From contig CM065325.1 in assembly GCA_033032175.1 (NCBI GenBank), positions 1,082,930 to 1,146,929 of the forward strand: a stretch of DNA of 64,000 nt, read 5' to 3'. Positions 1 to 12,969 of this stretch are shown here, piece after piece; the first letter of the stretch is position 1; the number at the start of each line of letters is the position of its first letter. Under the pieces are notes generated by a model. The model did no database searches and was not told the origin of the DNA. It saw only the letters and a list, made by a program, of their open reading frames with translations. The DNA is from Saturnia japonica. Its lineage: Eukaryota > Arthropoda > Insecta > Lepidoptera > Saturniidae. The translations under genes and the position numbers were made by a program.

Positions 1-874
1 TTGTATATAAATATTACAATAATAAAAAGTTATAACTAATTAAAAATTATAATTTATTACAAAGCAAATTTTAAATTTATTCCTCTATATATATTTCTCT
101 TTTTGTATATTTTATATGCGTTGAGCCAAAGAACGAATTTCAAAGCAATGTACAGATGTGACTATTATTCGATACAAAGAAATGTATGATAGGTCACTTT
201 AGAAATACATAAAAACAGGCATTTCGTTTTTAAATCATATTTGATGTATGAAATATCAATAACATAATAGTCACAGGAATAAAATGTTGCTCGTATCTAA
301 CAAGTATCGATTTAAGGAAACTGCTTCTGCATCAATCTCTTGGTGATCAACATTCTTCTTGAATCGTACTGTCTATATCATTAGCAACAGTAAATTTATC
401 CGTATAAAAATACTTGAAGCCTCTTCTATACAAGGATCGTTGAAGTTACCAGAATCAGCATCCGCATTCGCATTCGCATTGATCGATCCTGACGTTGCCT
501 ATTGAAGTTCGAGCCACGAAATGACAAAATGGTGATTCTGATTTTAATTGTTTTCTTTAAAAGCAAAGTTAATTAGCGAAGAAATGCTAATCTCTATGAA
601 TTTATTATTAAAATTTTCCTAGTTTTTTGCTATTAAAATAAAAGATATTTTAATAATTTTATGCAGTATTTTGATTAACCGTTTTATTATAATGAAATAC
701 GATGAAATATTTGCTGGGTAGGAAACGATAAATAACAACCAAATATAACACCCGGCACATGAACACTCTCAGGCGTATAACATTTCGGCAGAGATTATCC
801 ATCCAGTAATGTAACATGTGAGTAGGGATATGATTCGACTGGTTGCGACTACTACGCATATAGCGACAAACCCG

Positions 875-928
875 TCACAGTAAATCTTTTTTGGTTTGTC
901 ATTTTTTGTGATCAGCCAATGTATATTC
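875..928 (+). repeat. 45-bp dispersed module, copy 1
   Basis: Most diverged copy: CTTTTTTGGTTTGTCATTTT then GATCAGCCAATGTATA. Confidence 0.5.
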
Positions 929-2153
929 AACTACCTAGATACTTGCAGATTGGCATGACAGCGATGGACGTCAAAGAATTGCTGTTTGCCTTCATGCTCC
1001 CAATTGGATGATTTTTTTTGTTTTGTTTAAATTATTGCTACAGACCTCGCAATGGCTTACTCTACCTTTAGCTCTTGTAAATCTAGGCCGATAAGAGCGC
1101 TACAAAATATTTAATCCGATGTGCCGGGGTATCTAAAGTCGGCGCTGCCTAAAAGTATTGTTCAAGCGTAAAGGAACTTTAGGGTTCAGGCGATACACTG
1201 GCCAGTAAGTATATTTACACGAAACGTTTCTACTGACTCACTCACTCATCAAAAACTACTTCTGGGTGACTCGGAAACTTGAAATTTGGTATTATGATCA
1301 TTATGCATATAGAAAAGAAAGAATGAAAAAAGTACTATCATTGATTTTAAGCGAAATAATTCTCATAAGGAGCATCAGCTACACCGGTGTATCCACTTGC
1401 TCACCAATAGATGGCATTAGGCTGTTTTTCAAAAAGTAATAATATTCGATCAAAAACATAATTGTAAAAAGGGATCAAGTCAGGTAGAAACGACGTTCGT
1501 GGTAGTCGTTGTCACTGTTAAAAGAGCTGAGGTCTATCGGGTACTTAATTCTATAGAAGATTTTTCAATTGTAGTTGTAGGAATGTTTATTATTAAATTA
1601 ATATTCAAAACAGTTTGTTACTTTCTTTGATATAGATTTTCTAAATTGGCAGTTTTTAATAACGACCCTTTAAAACCCCATCCACTCCCCACTTACAAAG
1701 CCCCATACTCTAATCTGTTCATTTGGAAGCTCATTTCACATCTGGAGCATTCGCAGGAGAATACTCTTCTGAAACAACATTCTCTTACCATTTAAGTTCC
1801 AAGGTGGGAGGATGAACTCCCTGCCGATTGCGGATGATGCGATGTAGTTAATAATGACCTCAACAAACAAATTATACCCTGTTATTCGTAAGAAAGCTTG
1901 CATAACAAATCCACAGACCGTAAATTGTTACGTAGTGCAAACTATGACATTACCTAAAAACTTTTTGCAGAACAAAGTCCTAAATAACTTCCTATATGCA
2001 ATGATTTTTGTCAATTCTCTTATTTTTTTATGTGAAAAATCTAATGCGTCGGGATAGACCAGTTGTTGGCGTGGTGACGTTTTAATTCCAACGTTGGCGG
2101 TGTGGAGCAAAGTAAGTTTTTTTTTAATATTAATAAATAAATATATAACACAT

Positions 2154-2206
2154 ACAGTGGCTTTCTTTTGGTCTGTCATGTTTTGAGATCACCTGGTGTA
2201 TATTTA
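2154..2206 (+). repeat. 45-bp dispersed module, copy 2
   Basis: ACAGTGGCTTTCTTTTGGTC then TGTCATGTTTTGAGATCACC, ending GGTGTATA. Confidence 0.6.
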
Positions 2207-2690
2207 GCAATCATGTGGAGTCGTAGGGGCACGACCACCATACATAACCTACAATCGCTGCATTAGCGGACCGATGCTATTTATTTTAATGATGAAAGCA
2301 CGAATATTCCACAATATATCACTGAACATATATTTAATATCGAAAGAATCATTACCTTTATCGCCGCAATTATCATTGCTATAAACAATTGACAACACAT
2401 TCACTTTTCACTGCACTTCATACTTGACGAAAACATGTAAATGTATTATTGTATAGCAGCTGTCTACGCGGACGCATCGCTCACTCAAGTAGGAGAGAGA
2501 CAGATATTGAACGCTGCCGAACGCGGAGGCCGATTGTGCCTCTTTGTCGCTCGTTCCGCGCTCTCGCTTGCACTTCAAGCCTTAAATGGAACGCCTCAGA
2601 GCGAGGTAACGCTGCATGAGTCTTGTTTTTTCATGCGTGCAGCCGGCTCCATCGAATTATAAGACGTTGTCACGTCAAAAAAACATCTTA

Positions 2691-2740
2691 ACAGTGACTT
2701 TCTTTTGGTTTGTCGTGTTTTGGGATCAGCTGGAGTATTT
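2691..2740 (+). repeat. 45-bp dispersed module, copy 3
   Basis: ACAGTGACTTTCTTTTGGTT then TGTCGTGTTTTGGGATCAGC. Confidence 0.6.
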
Positions 2741-4964
2741 TTTTTAATATACTCTAAGATGTTTCAAATCTTCCGGGCGTCCCATGACTGCCAATTTTTT
2801 TTTCTTACTACGTGCAGCGCTACTTTCTGTGCTACTTAAAACTATATTAGACCAAAATTATAAAACCAAGGAATCAAAAATTAATTGTATAATATTAATC
2901 CTACGAATCAAAAAGTAATCGAATTGATGGAACGCCGTTGAACATTTAATTTATTAGTTTATCTTTATTTTTACATAAATATATATTTATGTAATTCCTA
3001 AAATTTTCCTGCAGCAACACGCAACGAAGAATATTGACTCGAAGAATTAATCTTGTTTGGCGTTAGACATTGTTTAATTATTAATATGTTCCAGATTGTG
3101 ATCTCAGTAAATTGTTGTTATAGTTTATTTTTGTTATTTAATTTCCACATCTTACGTCAATTCAATTCATTTAAATCGTAATCGTATTATCGAATATAAT
3201 TAGCTCTAAAAAATCAATTTGCAATTTAAGTTATGCTACTCTCTAAAATAAACATTTGACCAAGTATAATAAATCCATTTTGTTTTTTATATTGCTTGAA
3301 TTCCTCTAGTTCCATTCATATCACATATCTTTTAGAGAAACAACGAAGCGCATTTTTTTACTTTTTATACATATCCAATTTTATATTCCCTTGTCCGAAG
3401 GCTGAACAGCACCTACTGGTTCTTTTGTAACGTTAATTTACGTAGTACGCTCAGAACCTCTAGCTTAGTGACCCCACAAACCACCCATATGGAGATACAC
3501 TGGTAAAAATAGAGTCCTTATAATAGAGCAACGCAAAAAGGCAACAGTTTTACTTTAGTGACTAAAAGTGTTTCAAAAGTTTGAAATTTGCGTTTTGGGA
3601 AGTCTAAAAATCTAAATTTATCCACAAAAATATGTACCTACGATACATTTATACAAAGAATGACTCGAGTTACGCTTTTGTCAGCTGAGAAGTGATTTTT
3701 AGAAAGCTTATCCTCAAAGATATGAAAATGTATTATGGAAATTCAAACACTCTAAAGTGATAATGATAATTTAGGTTAAAAAAATGATAATAACTGACGG
3801 TGAAGAAAAACTCCCTGAGGAACTCTGAACAATTGAGAAATAGGATCAATTTATGTAAGAAAATAAGTAAAGAACTGTGGATTTCACGTTGTTTGAAATC
3901 GCGAATACGTCGTGGATAGGTGTGGTAATTAAACTTGTGCTTCCCCTCGAGAAAAGGCTATTTACCCAGCATTGGGACACTTAAATGCTGGTATAATAAT
4001 AACCATTAATGTACACTACAATCTAATCAAAAGGTATTCGGATGAAGACACGGATACAAGGTAGTATAAGATATATAATTTAATTATAAACTTATAGAAT
4101 GACCAAAAAAAAATTAGTTCACGTCAACACATAAATAGTAGAGAAGTATTGAATAAGAAAAGTTAATTTACAAGACCGGTAAGCTATCTCAAGGGTGCGT
4201 TCCAAGTGACAAGCGAACCAATAACACAGACGGCGTGTGTGCTAGCGCGTTCTGAAGCGAATGAGGCATTGCCGTGAAGAGGGGCTTGGATTGTGAACGC
4301 GCGCAGCGTGATACGAATTTTGAATTCACCCCAGAGCTTATTTTATTTGGGTATGTCCAATTTAGTGCCAGTACGTGTATTCTACCCTTAAGGAGTTTAT
4401 GTGACTGTACAGTAGTTTCTTTACAGATGGTATTTCAACTCTTTAATAAAACCATATTAGCTGACCCATGCAAATATTTCGTATATTATGGAATATGTTT
4501 TACAAATTGGCTTATACAGCCACAAAAGGAGGAGCTCCGAGAGAATGAATAAATCATCTGTCGTAGACGAAAAGGCCAATGATGATGACGATAGAATGTA
4601 AACAATGTAACTAATATTTATCATGTTAGTTAAACACATTGCTAATAGATGGCGTCTTGAATATATTTCCATTAGCATCAAGAGATGGCATTCATAATGA
4701 AAAAGTTCTTCAATCGTTTTTTAAGGAAAATCATTAATTTTAAACTATTTGACTATGTTTCGTCAATATCGGGAAAAAACGTTTTAAAAAAACATTTGAA
4801 TTATAATTTTTTATGAAGAATAACGGAGACGTTGCGTTACCAAGAGTAAATACCTTTGTTATGATAATTTCAAAATCTCTTTCTAATTTGGTTTTAATAT
4901 TTAATTGTTATTAGTTTAACTCGGGGATAACATGTAATCCTCGATTGTTCCTTGAATCTTAAGG

Positions 4965-5400
4965 GAAAAGTGTATAAAACCATTATAAGACCTGTCTTGA
5001 CGTATATATCTGAGTGCTGGGCAACGAAAGAACTGGATGAAAGATGAGTACATATGGCAGAGATGCGAATGTTAAGATGGATGTATGGTGTAACTAAAAT
5101 GGATAAGACCAGGAATGTGTGTTTTTAGAGGAAGTCTTAAAATAGTACCAGTCATAGAGAAGTAGAGGGATAATAGGCAAGAGTGGTATGGACATGTCAT
5201 GAGGTTGGATGAAAGTCATTTATCTAGATCTATGTTAAGTATGAAGGTGGATGCATATAGGAGAAGAGAACGATCGATGAAGGTGTAAATAGATTGTATG
5301 AAGAATGGTATGCGTATAAAAGAGAGTAGAGTGGAAGAAGAAAACATATTGTGCCAACCCTACTTATGCAGGAAAAAAGGTAAAAAAAATAATTATTATG
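4965..5400 (+). pseudogene. RTE-type LINE reverse transcriptase tail
   Basis: The plus strand encodes VYKTIIRPVLTYISECWATK, then after a stop HMAEMRMLRWMYGVTKMDKTR, and out of frame traces of the W-x-G-H-V-x-R block. This is the C-terminal region of RTE/BovB-like reverse transcriptases. Heavily decayed. Confidence 0.75.
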
Positions 5401-8400
5401 ACATACAGATTACGCTTTCATTAGATCTTTTTGAATAGCTACTATTACTTTTATTTGCTTTACAGGTTTTTTAGCGTTTAATCACAATGTCACCTGATAC
5501 TTAGTGACTATATGCATATAGCCTACGATAGTTACACGGTAAGCAAATATGGTTAGCTCGATAGAAGACCTATGTTAAAGGAAATGTACCTTTGTTATAA
5601 GAATATTATATAGCGTATTTCACTCCCACATTTAAGACGAATCTAACAACACCTCGTATGCTAAAGTCCATCAAGCCGTTTAGACTTCAGAGCGTGCCAA
5701 AGAAATAGACACACGTACATACATACATGCTTACACTTGAAAACCTGGCCCTCCTTTTTCGCAGTCGGGTATAAAATACAGATGCACATGCAAAGAATTT
5801 TTTTTTGTACAAATTAACAAAAAAAATTCGACAACTTATTGTTAAGTCACTTGTTAGCTCTTAAATTAAATTATGATATTATTTACATTACAAACCAAGT
5901 TCGTTTGAAGGTGCTGTCCTGTCATAAATTCTCTTGAGAGGCATTACGTACTTCTGTAAGACCACGCCGAAAGAATTCATAATATACATTCAACAGGATA
6001 TTTTAGTCAAGATAATCAGGTAAACGAATACGTATAAGTATAACCAAGTAAGTAAGTGTAAGTACAGACATCAAACCGTCTCTCTAAAAAGCCGGGCGTG
6101 GGTAAATGCTCGCGACAGGAGCTCTAAACTACTTTTAATTGTTCCTCGAGACGGAATCGCCGGATATTGCTTTCATGTTTCCTACACGCGAACATAGAGA
6201 GCCATCATATTAAGGTAATAATAATTATATCTCATTATTATATTATATATATTTATAAACTATAATGTTTAAATTTATATAGAATATCAGCTGGTCTATC
6301 AAAAATTGTTCTCCCCTTTCTGGATAGTTAATAACCTGACCACAGAATCACCTATTGCATCAAAATTTTTTTAGATTTTCTTTTTTGTCATTAAAACCAA
6401 CACATATTGTGGAATAACTCATGAATAAAACTAAGATTAAGACTGACTGACAGACGACACACATCATAAACCGCTGGATCTTGAAGCATTCAACTTTGCA
6501 CAACTACGTTACTAAAAAAATATTTTAATCAAGAAATTGATTTCTGAAATGTTGCTAGTCAAGCACATTTTTAGCTATTTTGTTTCCTAATGTTGAAAAT
6601 ATTGATAATCCTCCAGCGAAATTTTTAGAGTTAAATGTAAATTATATGTTATATTTTAATTAGTCAAAATTTAATAGGTATAACGCTTTTGCCCAGGATT
6701 AATGGATCGACCTAAGGTATAGGATGCCATGTATTTCGATACTTTGGCACTGTCCCATCTTCCAGTTACTTGATTGAAGACCAGCGCAGCAGCTGCTCCA
6801 GCGGAATTATCCTCAGTCATTAGGCTAAGTACATATTCGTGTCATTTGTGGGTCCGAATACACGCAGCCTTATGAGTATAAGCTGACAGGTCACCGCATC
6901 TTGAGACCAGAAGGATGGACAAATACCTCGTCGGCAAATAAGCATTAGTGGCCAGCCTTCTGAGTACGTTTCCTTCTGGCGGTAAATTGGATTGCATCAC
7001 TACTTGTACTTTTATGTAATTTAAATATAAAATATTATGTTAATTTATTTTGTAGTATGCAAGTGAATTATATTTATATTAGATCTCTTATATAATATTA
7101 AAGAAATATACAAGTGCTATTTTTTACGGACTGACTGTTGGTCTGAAGAACCTTGACAATTTCATCGGGCTGTCTAGCGAGTGCAAACGGCACTCAGTTA
7201 AAATGTCAACAAGCGCAAAGCCACCACAATAGTACGGACGTCGACTTCAACTGTCCAGCGAATTAAATCTATCAATTTGATCCAACTAACTGCGCATATT
7301 ATGTAAAACATGCACGTTCATCTGGATATTGTTCATGTAAGTCCCACTAAGATGTTGAGTAAGATCTCTTACAAAACCTGTCTTTACAGTGTAGGTGGGC
7401 ATGTATGAAATGCAGTGTAATTTATGCGGGCTAGTAAATACTTCAATCATTGTAGCGCGAAAACAACTGGCTCTAAGGCTACTTGCCAGAAGACTGAACA
7501 CTTGAGTCACTATGGGGAGCGGACACAACGAGTTTTCGAGAGCGTAGTAAACCATCTGTCCGCTGCAAGAAAGATAGCTTCGTGACCGTTGGGTCGAACA
7601 CGCGTTGTTTTTGGGAGATAGCGTTAGATATAGTAATTTCGCCATCAGGGTCAGACAGTATATCTTAATAAAATATTTGTGCACCAAATACTTTTAAGAT
7701 TTATTCACCTTTAATTACGTCTAAAACATGTTGTGTGCGCAAGTTGATGGTTTAAAATCGGTGGCAAAGTACACAGAGTTCTGGGATTGACTCACCAACT
7801 TTGCCGATTACAGCCACATAATAAACTGTCTTTTACAGTTCACCGCGTATTATGTTAGGTTTTCTTTACACAACAGCTGACATACAGTCCTCCAATATGT
7901 CGTACATCAATTTAACGAATATCGTTGAATGTTCTTTTTTATATATGCGTGAAACTGTAAGTTCAGTTTTTATGAACGATAATTATGTGAAAATTAAAAA
8001 AAAAAACACATTACATTAATTTAGTTCCAAATGTGGTTCCGGAACCATGCCGTGATTAGACTGTGTTTGGCTTTCACTGAATGCGTTATGAAACTTACGG
8101 AAGTAATTTTAGTACAGACTTGTTTAATTACGCAACCAGAGAGCGACCAACAATAACGGTAGAATAGCATGTTTTTTCGCAAATAATATAAATTATTTTG
8201 TTTATTTAATTTCATATTTTATTGCATTATCCTAATAAGATTGAAATAAACACTTTTTCTAAGTTGTCTACAAAGTTATCTATTTAAAGAAAGAAGAAAG
8301 AAAGAAAATGTTTATTAACTTATCACACAACACATGAAAAAATTATGAATATATAAAAAAAAAACACAATAAGTAACGTATTGTGCGGGAATAAACAAGC

Positions 8401-8585
8401 CCTCAGCATAATTGCTACACTGAATCAGTGCAGCGCTGGTATTTTGACTGGGCACGGACAACAATAAAAATAAATAAACAAATAAATAGTTACCTAATTG
8501 AAAAAATAATACAATACGTTTTAACAAGGTACAAAAATATATAATACAAATAACAAGTTGAAACTATGTTAAAGACAGTGAAAAT
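5401..8585. other. no confident gene
   Basis: Apart from the coding-like stretch at 6671-7041, a 133-codon open frame on the minus strand (7286-7687) has no recognisable domain. The rest is AT-rich. Confidence 0.5.
6671..7041 (-). pseudogene. unrecognised coding-like stretch, one internal stop
   Basis: One minus-strand frame stays open for about 120 codons except for a single TGA near 6850. It reads VQVVMQSNLPPEGNVLRRLA, LPTRYLSILLVSRCGDLSAY and, after the stop, MTEDNSAGAAAALVFNQVTG and RWDSAKVSKYMASYTLGRS. The amino acid mix is that of a real protein, unlike the surrounding AT-rich DNA. I do not recognise the family. It could be a decayed transposon gene or the last exon of an old gene. Confidence 0.35.
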
Positions 8586-8589
8586 ACTA

Positions 8590-9412
8590 TGTTCATACTT
8601 TTATGAAATTGAAGTTTTTTCCTGGCAAGAAATTGTCCAAATTCTGATTAAAAAGTGGTGATCTGTTCACTAATTTTGCGACCGTCTTGTCGTGAAGTAT
8701 GGGGTCTAGCGCTGTCCTGAAGCTGCAGTGGGCTAGAGAGATTTACCAGTCTCGTGTTGTTTAACGGCTAGCTTTTACATCATGGTTTGCAGTTGTTGAC
8801 AATACAGATCTGCCGTTATCGTCTGGTTAGATCTAAGGAAGCTATAGTATATGACACCTGCACTGGTCCACCAAACACTCACCAGTACATTTTTCTGAGT
8901 CAACTTTCGCTTGGGACAGGATTTCGCCGGCTCTCCTATGTTCAACCACTAGGATGAGCATTTTCGATTCTCGTAAAGCGTCCATTTTTCGTCATAAGTA
9001 ACAATATGATTCAAAATTCCCTCGTTGTTGTGTTGGTTTAATAATGTAACGCAGCACTCATGCGGTAGCTATTTATTGAGCTTTTTTACTTTTCCAATTT
9101 GTTTCAAGTGAACTAAAATTGCTTTATCATTAACACCGAAGCCTGTCCCTAACTCTGATATGGTTTGCGATGGATCCGCTTCCACAATCACATTTAATTC
9201 TTCATTATCAACTAGGGTCCCTGGCTCGTCCACGGGGTTTGTTTCCTATTTCAAAATTTCCAGAACGAAAACGTTGTACTCTAAAAACGTACCGTGCTTT
9301 ATTTTAAAGTAGCTTCCCCATATACATCATCAATCCTTCGAGCTCTTTTTGCAGCGCTGATGCCATGGTGGAACTCATATTCGTAAATAACGCGATATTT
9401 TAAGTTTTCCAT
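8590..9412 (-). pseudogene. decayed mariner transposase, mellifera-like
   Basis: The minus strand, over several frames, reads MENLKYRVIYEYEFHHGISA at 9412, then DNEELNVIVEADPSQTISEL, HIVTYDEKWTLYENRK, VLVSVWWTSAGVIYYSFL, QTITADLYCQQL. These are the conserved blocks of mariner transposases in the correct order. YDEKW keeps the first catalytic Asp. Several stops and frameshifts are present and no terminal repeats were made out. This copy differs from the mariner at 45-51 kb. Confidence 0.82.
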
Positions 9413-9419
9413 TTTGTGA

Positions 9420-11435
9420 AAAGAACGATGTCAAAGAAAAACCAAATTGTGCGAAAACAAATGAATCACTAAATTTGGAATAAATTTGAATTTGGAATTT
9501 CTAACCAGACGCCAAATATTTGAGATCAAAGTGACCAGTTCAACAAAACGCCAATTTCAGATGTAAGGACCTAATATTTTGTGATTTTAATGATCGTGTG
9601 TCCCAGATGTTTTTCACGCCACATATTATAGTTTGCGGCGAGCCGAGTTGAAAAGTTTTCAGTTCGCTTTACCCAACCAATTCACTCGGCGAAAGAGAGC
9701 TCAAGAAAAACAATCCTTGCAGCCACTTTGGAGTTTTTATTCTTGAGCGTATGTGAGCTTTTCGAATTGGTACACGTTTGAAGATTCTATGCCGATTGTT
9801 TCAAATAATATATTGTTGAACACAATACGTACTATAAACAATGGCTGACGATTGAATTTGAAAAATGAATTTAGCACTTTATTCTGCTGCCTCCATGTAC
9901 GTTAGGTACATACGTTCGCTTTGTTTTCTATTATGAAAACCATCTGTATTGTTATATTTCAGGCGTAAATTAAATGTTTATGATTATTTTTTTTAATTAT
10001 ATGTGTATTAATCATATCCGGAGTGTTTATAGACTAAGCACTTGTTTGATTTAGAATAATTTGGTCTAATTGAGAGACTTTACTTTATACAAAGTCTGGT
10101 TATAATGTGAAAAAAATGGCTTTTTACACACCGGCCCATCAGCTTAAACTCAAAAAATATGTTTCCCATATATAGTAAATGCAATACATTTATTTGCTAT
10201 TACGCGGTAAGAGTAGTAATGCAAGAAAATTTCTCTAGCTTTTAGGTTTCATCACGATTATCTTCTTCTTCTTCTTCCTAACTTGGCAGCGAGTTCTCTC
10301 TATTGAAGACTATAACTTATTATCGAGTGAATATAGTATTAAAAAGCCACCATTTTGATACAATACTGAAGTCATCATAGGACACTATATGCACTCGATA
10401 ATAAGTAATAGTCTTCAATAAGGAGACACCTCAGAATTTATGGTACATGTTATTACTTCGAATCCACTTCACTTGTGCACAATAACTAAGCTTTATTATG
10501 CAAAAGGTAACCTGTAACACACAATACAGGTTCAAACAACATAAATTTATGATTAAAAAACAAAAACTACTAAATGACAGTTTGAAATCCCGCCAAAAAC
10601 TCATCACGATGCTTTCTTTCACCGTAAGCTGATAGTGCTACCAACTGAAATAAGTAAATGTTTGTTGGTTTAAATGCGTCAATATCTGGAACTACCAGTC
10701 AGATTTAAAAAAAAAAAATCTATTTTATAGCCATTTTATTGAGGTAGATTATAGGCTATATTATAACTTCACAATACGACTTTAAGAAATGGGTTACCTA
10801 GTCTCATTTCTTATTTATGGTGATATTTTTGACCTGATTTTAATATGTATTTCGTTATGAAATGTTAAAATCAAGCACAAACAAGATAAAGCACGTCAAA
10901 ATTAAGTGTTCTTGCTGGTAATAATGCAACAATACTTTTTAAAAAACATAGAGTTGGTCTGTTGTCTGTGGTCGTGTATTCCATAATGGTGTCTTGTTGT
11001 TATAATAGTAACAGTGTATTAGAGCTCTCAATAAACTGTTTGAAAACTATTGTCATAAAGCTTCATTTTCCCTTTTAAATCCAATTGTTCTCGAAAGCTG
11101 AAAATATGTCTTAAATTTCTTTTCGTTTGGAATTTCGATATATTTTCTTTTAAATGTCATGAAAATAAGGAAGAGAGTCGCGAATAAAAGATGAAAGGAG
11201 AGACAAAAAATCAAAGCCGTTGCACAATGCATTCGCGTGGGACACGCTACCTCCAATCTCGTTCACATTGGTCAATTTTTCCCACGAAAGCCTTTTGTTG
11301 TCAGCTTTTTGTCCGAACACGCTACACAGTGGCACAAAATAAAACCTTAAGAAAGGCTCATATATTTCTGTGAATGTGGTAAAAATCTAAATTAATCCTG
11401 TTTTAATCTTCATAAGTCTATTTTACACATCATTT
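9420..11435. other. no gene recognised
   Basis: Only the hairpin at 10302-10419 stands out. Confidence 0.6.
10302..10419. repeat. short near-perfect hairpin
   Basis: 10302-10336 pairs with 10385-10419: 35 bp with two mismatches and no bulge, loop about 48 nt. Could be a tiny MITE or a hairpin precursor RNA. Confidence 0.8.
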
Positions 11436-11439
11436 ATAA

Positions 11440-12965
11440 TGGTTATTTCGTTTTAATTTTTAGATTTCAAAGTGTTTACTTTTTCCTGTTACCATTTTTT
11501 TTTGTTCTGGTGAGCATTCGTCTTGATTTTCAATATTATCACTGTCGTTTAAGATTGGAAATTAATATGTGTTTCTTGTATTAGTGTATTTTTTATATTA
11601 GGGTTCGATCATGTCTTTCTGGAATGGTGAAAATAAACCAAAACTATTAATGAACTTTTAGAGAGATCTTGAAAGGTAACATTAGAAACTTCAAATTACG
11701 GTACATCCGTACGTATGTAGTATGTCTATATATATTAGTAGCACGAAAGCGTTTTATTATTAAGCGATTGCTACCTAGAAGCATTTGTGTCAAAACCATT
11801 GCTAGTATCGAACATGCATATAAGAGCTAAGCAGTAATGATAAAAACCGTACTATATAAAAAACAAAAATAAATAAGACTAATTGTTTCCGTGGAAAATT
11901 AAAACCATATTCACCAGTTAGTCAAAAAATAAATTAATTTAAAACATACTAAGACCTCTCGAAATCTTTTTTGTTGTGGCCGTACTTCGTACGCTGTACT
12001 GTATTTCAATGGGTTATATTCGGAAGCCAGTCACGCGGATTTATTGTCAAAGAATAGTGCTTTCAATGAAATATCTATTAAACTATTTCATCGATGACTG
12101 TGGTCAAGTGTTTTTCATTAATTATTACTTTTTTAAAGTTTGTATTTATAACTGTATTTGGACGCTTTAAATTGTTTTAAAAACAAATTTAAAATCATAT
12201 TTAGTATACTAAGAAATGTGGTATTTTAATCCATTTTAGCTATATTAAAGCTAGGTAAAATTGAAGAAGTGATTTTTTTCTTCCAAAATGTCCTGTTAAA
12301 CATGAGTTATAAACATAGAATAATTAAGTCCGCTCGCCATAGCGAATTAAAACGCCACGCGGTCATAACAAAAAGATTTCGAGAAGGTTTAGTATATTTT
12401 AAATTAATTTATTGATTGATTAACTGGCGAATATGATTTTAATTTTCCATGCGAACTATTGCTCTTATTTATTTTTTATATAGTAGGGGTTTTATCTTTT
12501 TTTTTTAGAACTGACTAATACTGTTAGCCTTAGCGGCCCTGGAGCCTCTGATGGCTTTTACAGCTTCACCGGACTTGAGGGATTTTATCATTACTGCTTA
12601 TCTCTTATATGCATGTTCGATACTAGCAATGGTCTTGACACACATACCACTAGGTATTAATTGCTCAATAATAAAATGCTTTCGTGGTACTAGCATGTGT
12701 CTACCTGTACTGCATATTGAAGTGTCTAATGTTACCTTTAAAAATTGTTCTAAAAGTTCATTAATAGTTTTTGTGGAATTTTCACCATTCCGAAAAGACA
12801 TGATCGAATTCTAATATAAGACACAACACTAATATAAAAAATACATATTATTAATTTTAAATCTGATAACGGCAGTAATAATATTAAAAATCAAGGGGAC
12901 TGTACACCAGAACAAAAAAAAAAACCTAATAGGAAAAAGTAAACAGTTAGACAACTATTTTAAAA
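11440..12965. repeat. large imperfect inverted repeat (foldback)
   Basis: The sequence from about 11440 to 11990 returns inverted at about 12345-12965. Example pairs: GCATATAAGAGCTAAGCAGT (11815) with its complement near 12590; GTACTATATAAAA (11849) near 12475; GTTCGATCATGTCTTTC (11603) near 12800. The right arm has about 80 extra bases (12498-12580). The loop is roughly 350 bp. No transposase is seen; possibly a foldback or MITE-like element, or a long-hairpin RNA source. Confidence 0.85.
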
Positions 12966-12969
12966 CTAT

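Larger units (their letters stand above)
1..4960. other. no gene recognised
   Basis: AT-rich; contains three copies of the 45-bp module and a GC-rich patch at 2450-2680. No frame resembles a known protein. Confidence 0.6.

Noticed and set aside
7286..7687. 133-codon open frame, minus strand
   Set aside because: No start context, no recognisable domain or repeat; composition looks like chance. Not called as a gene.
12598..12801. Opposing open frames in the large inverted repeat
   Set aside because: Both strands are open by chance in the repeat arm; the other arm does not keep the frame.
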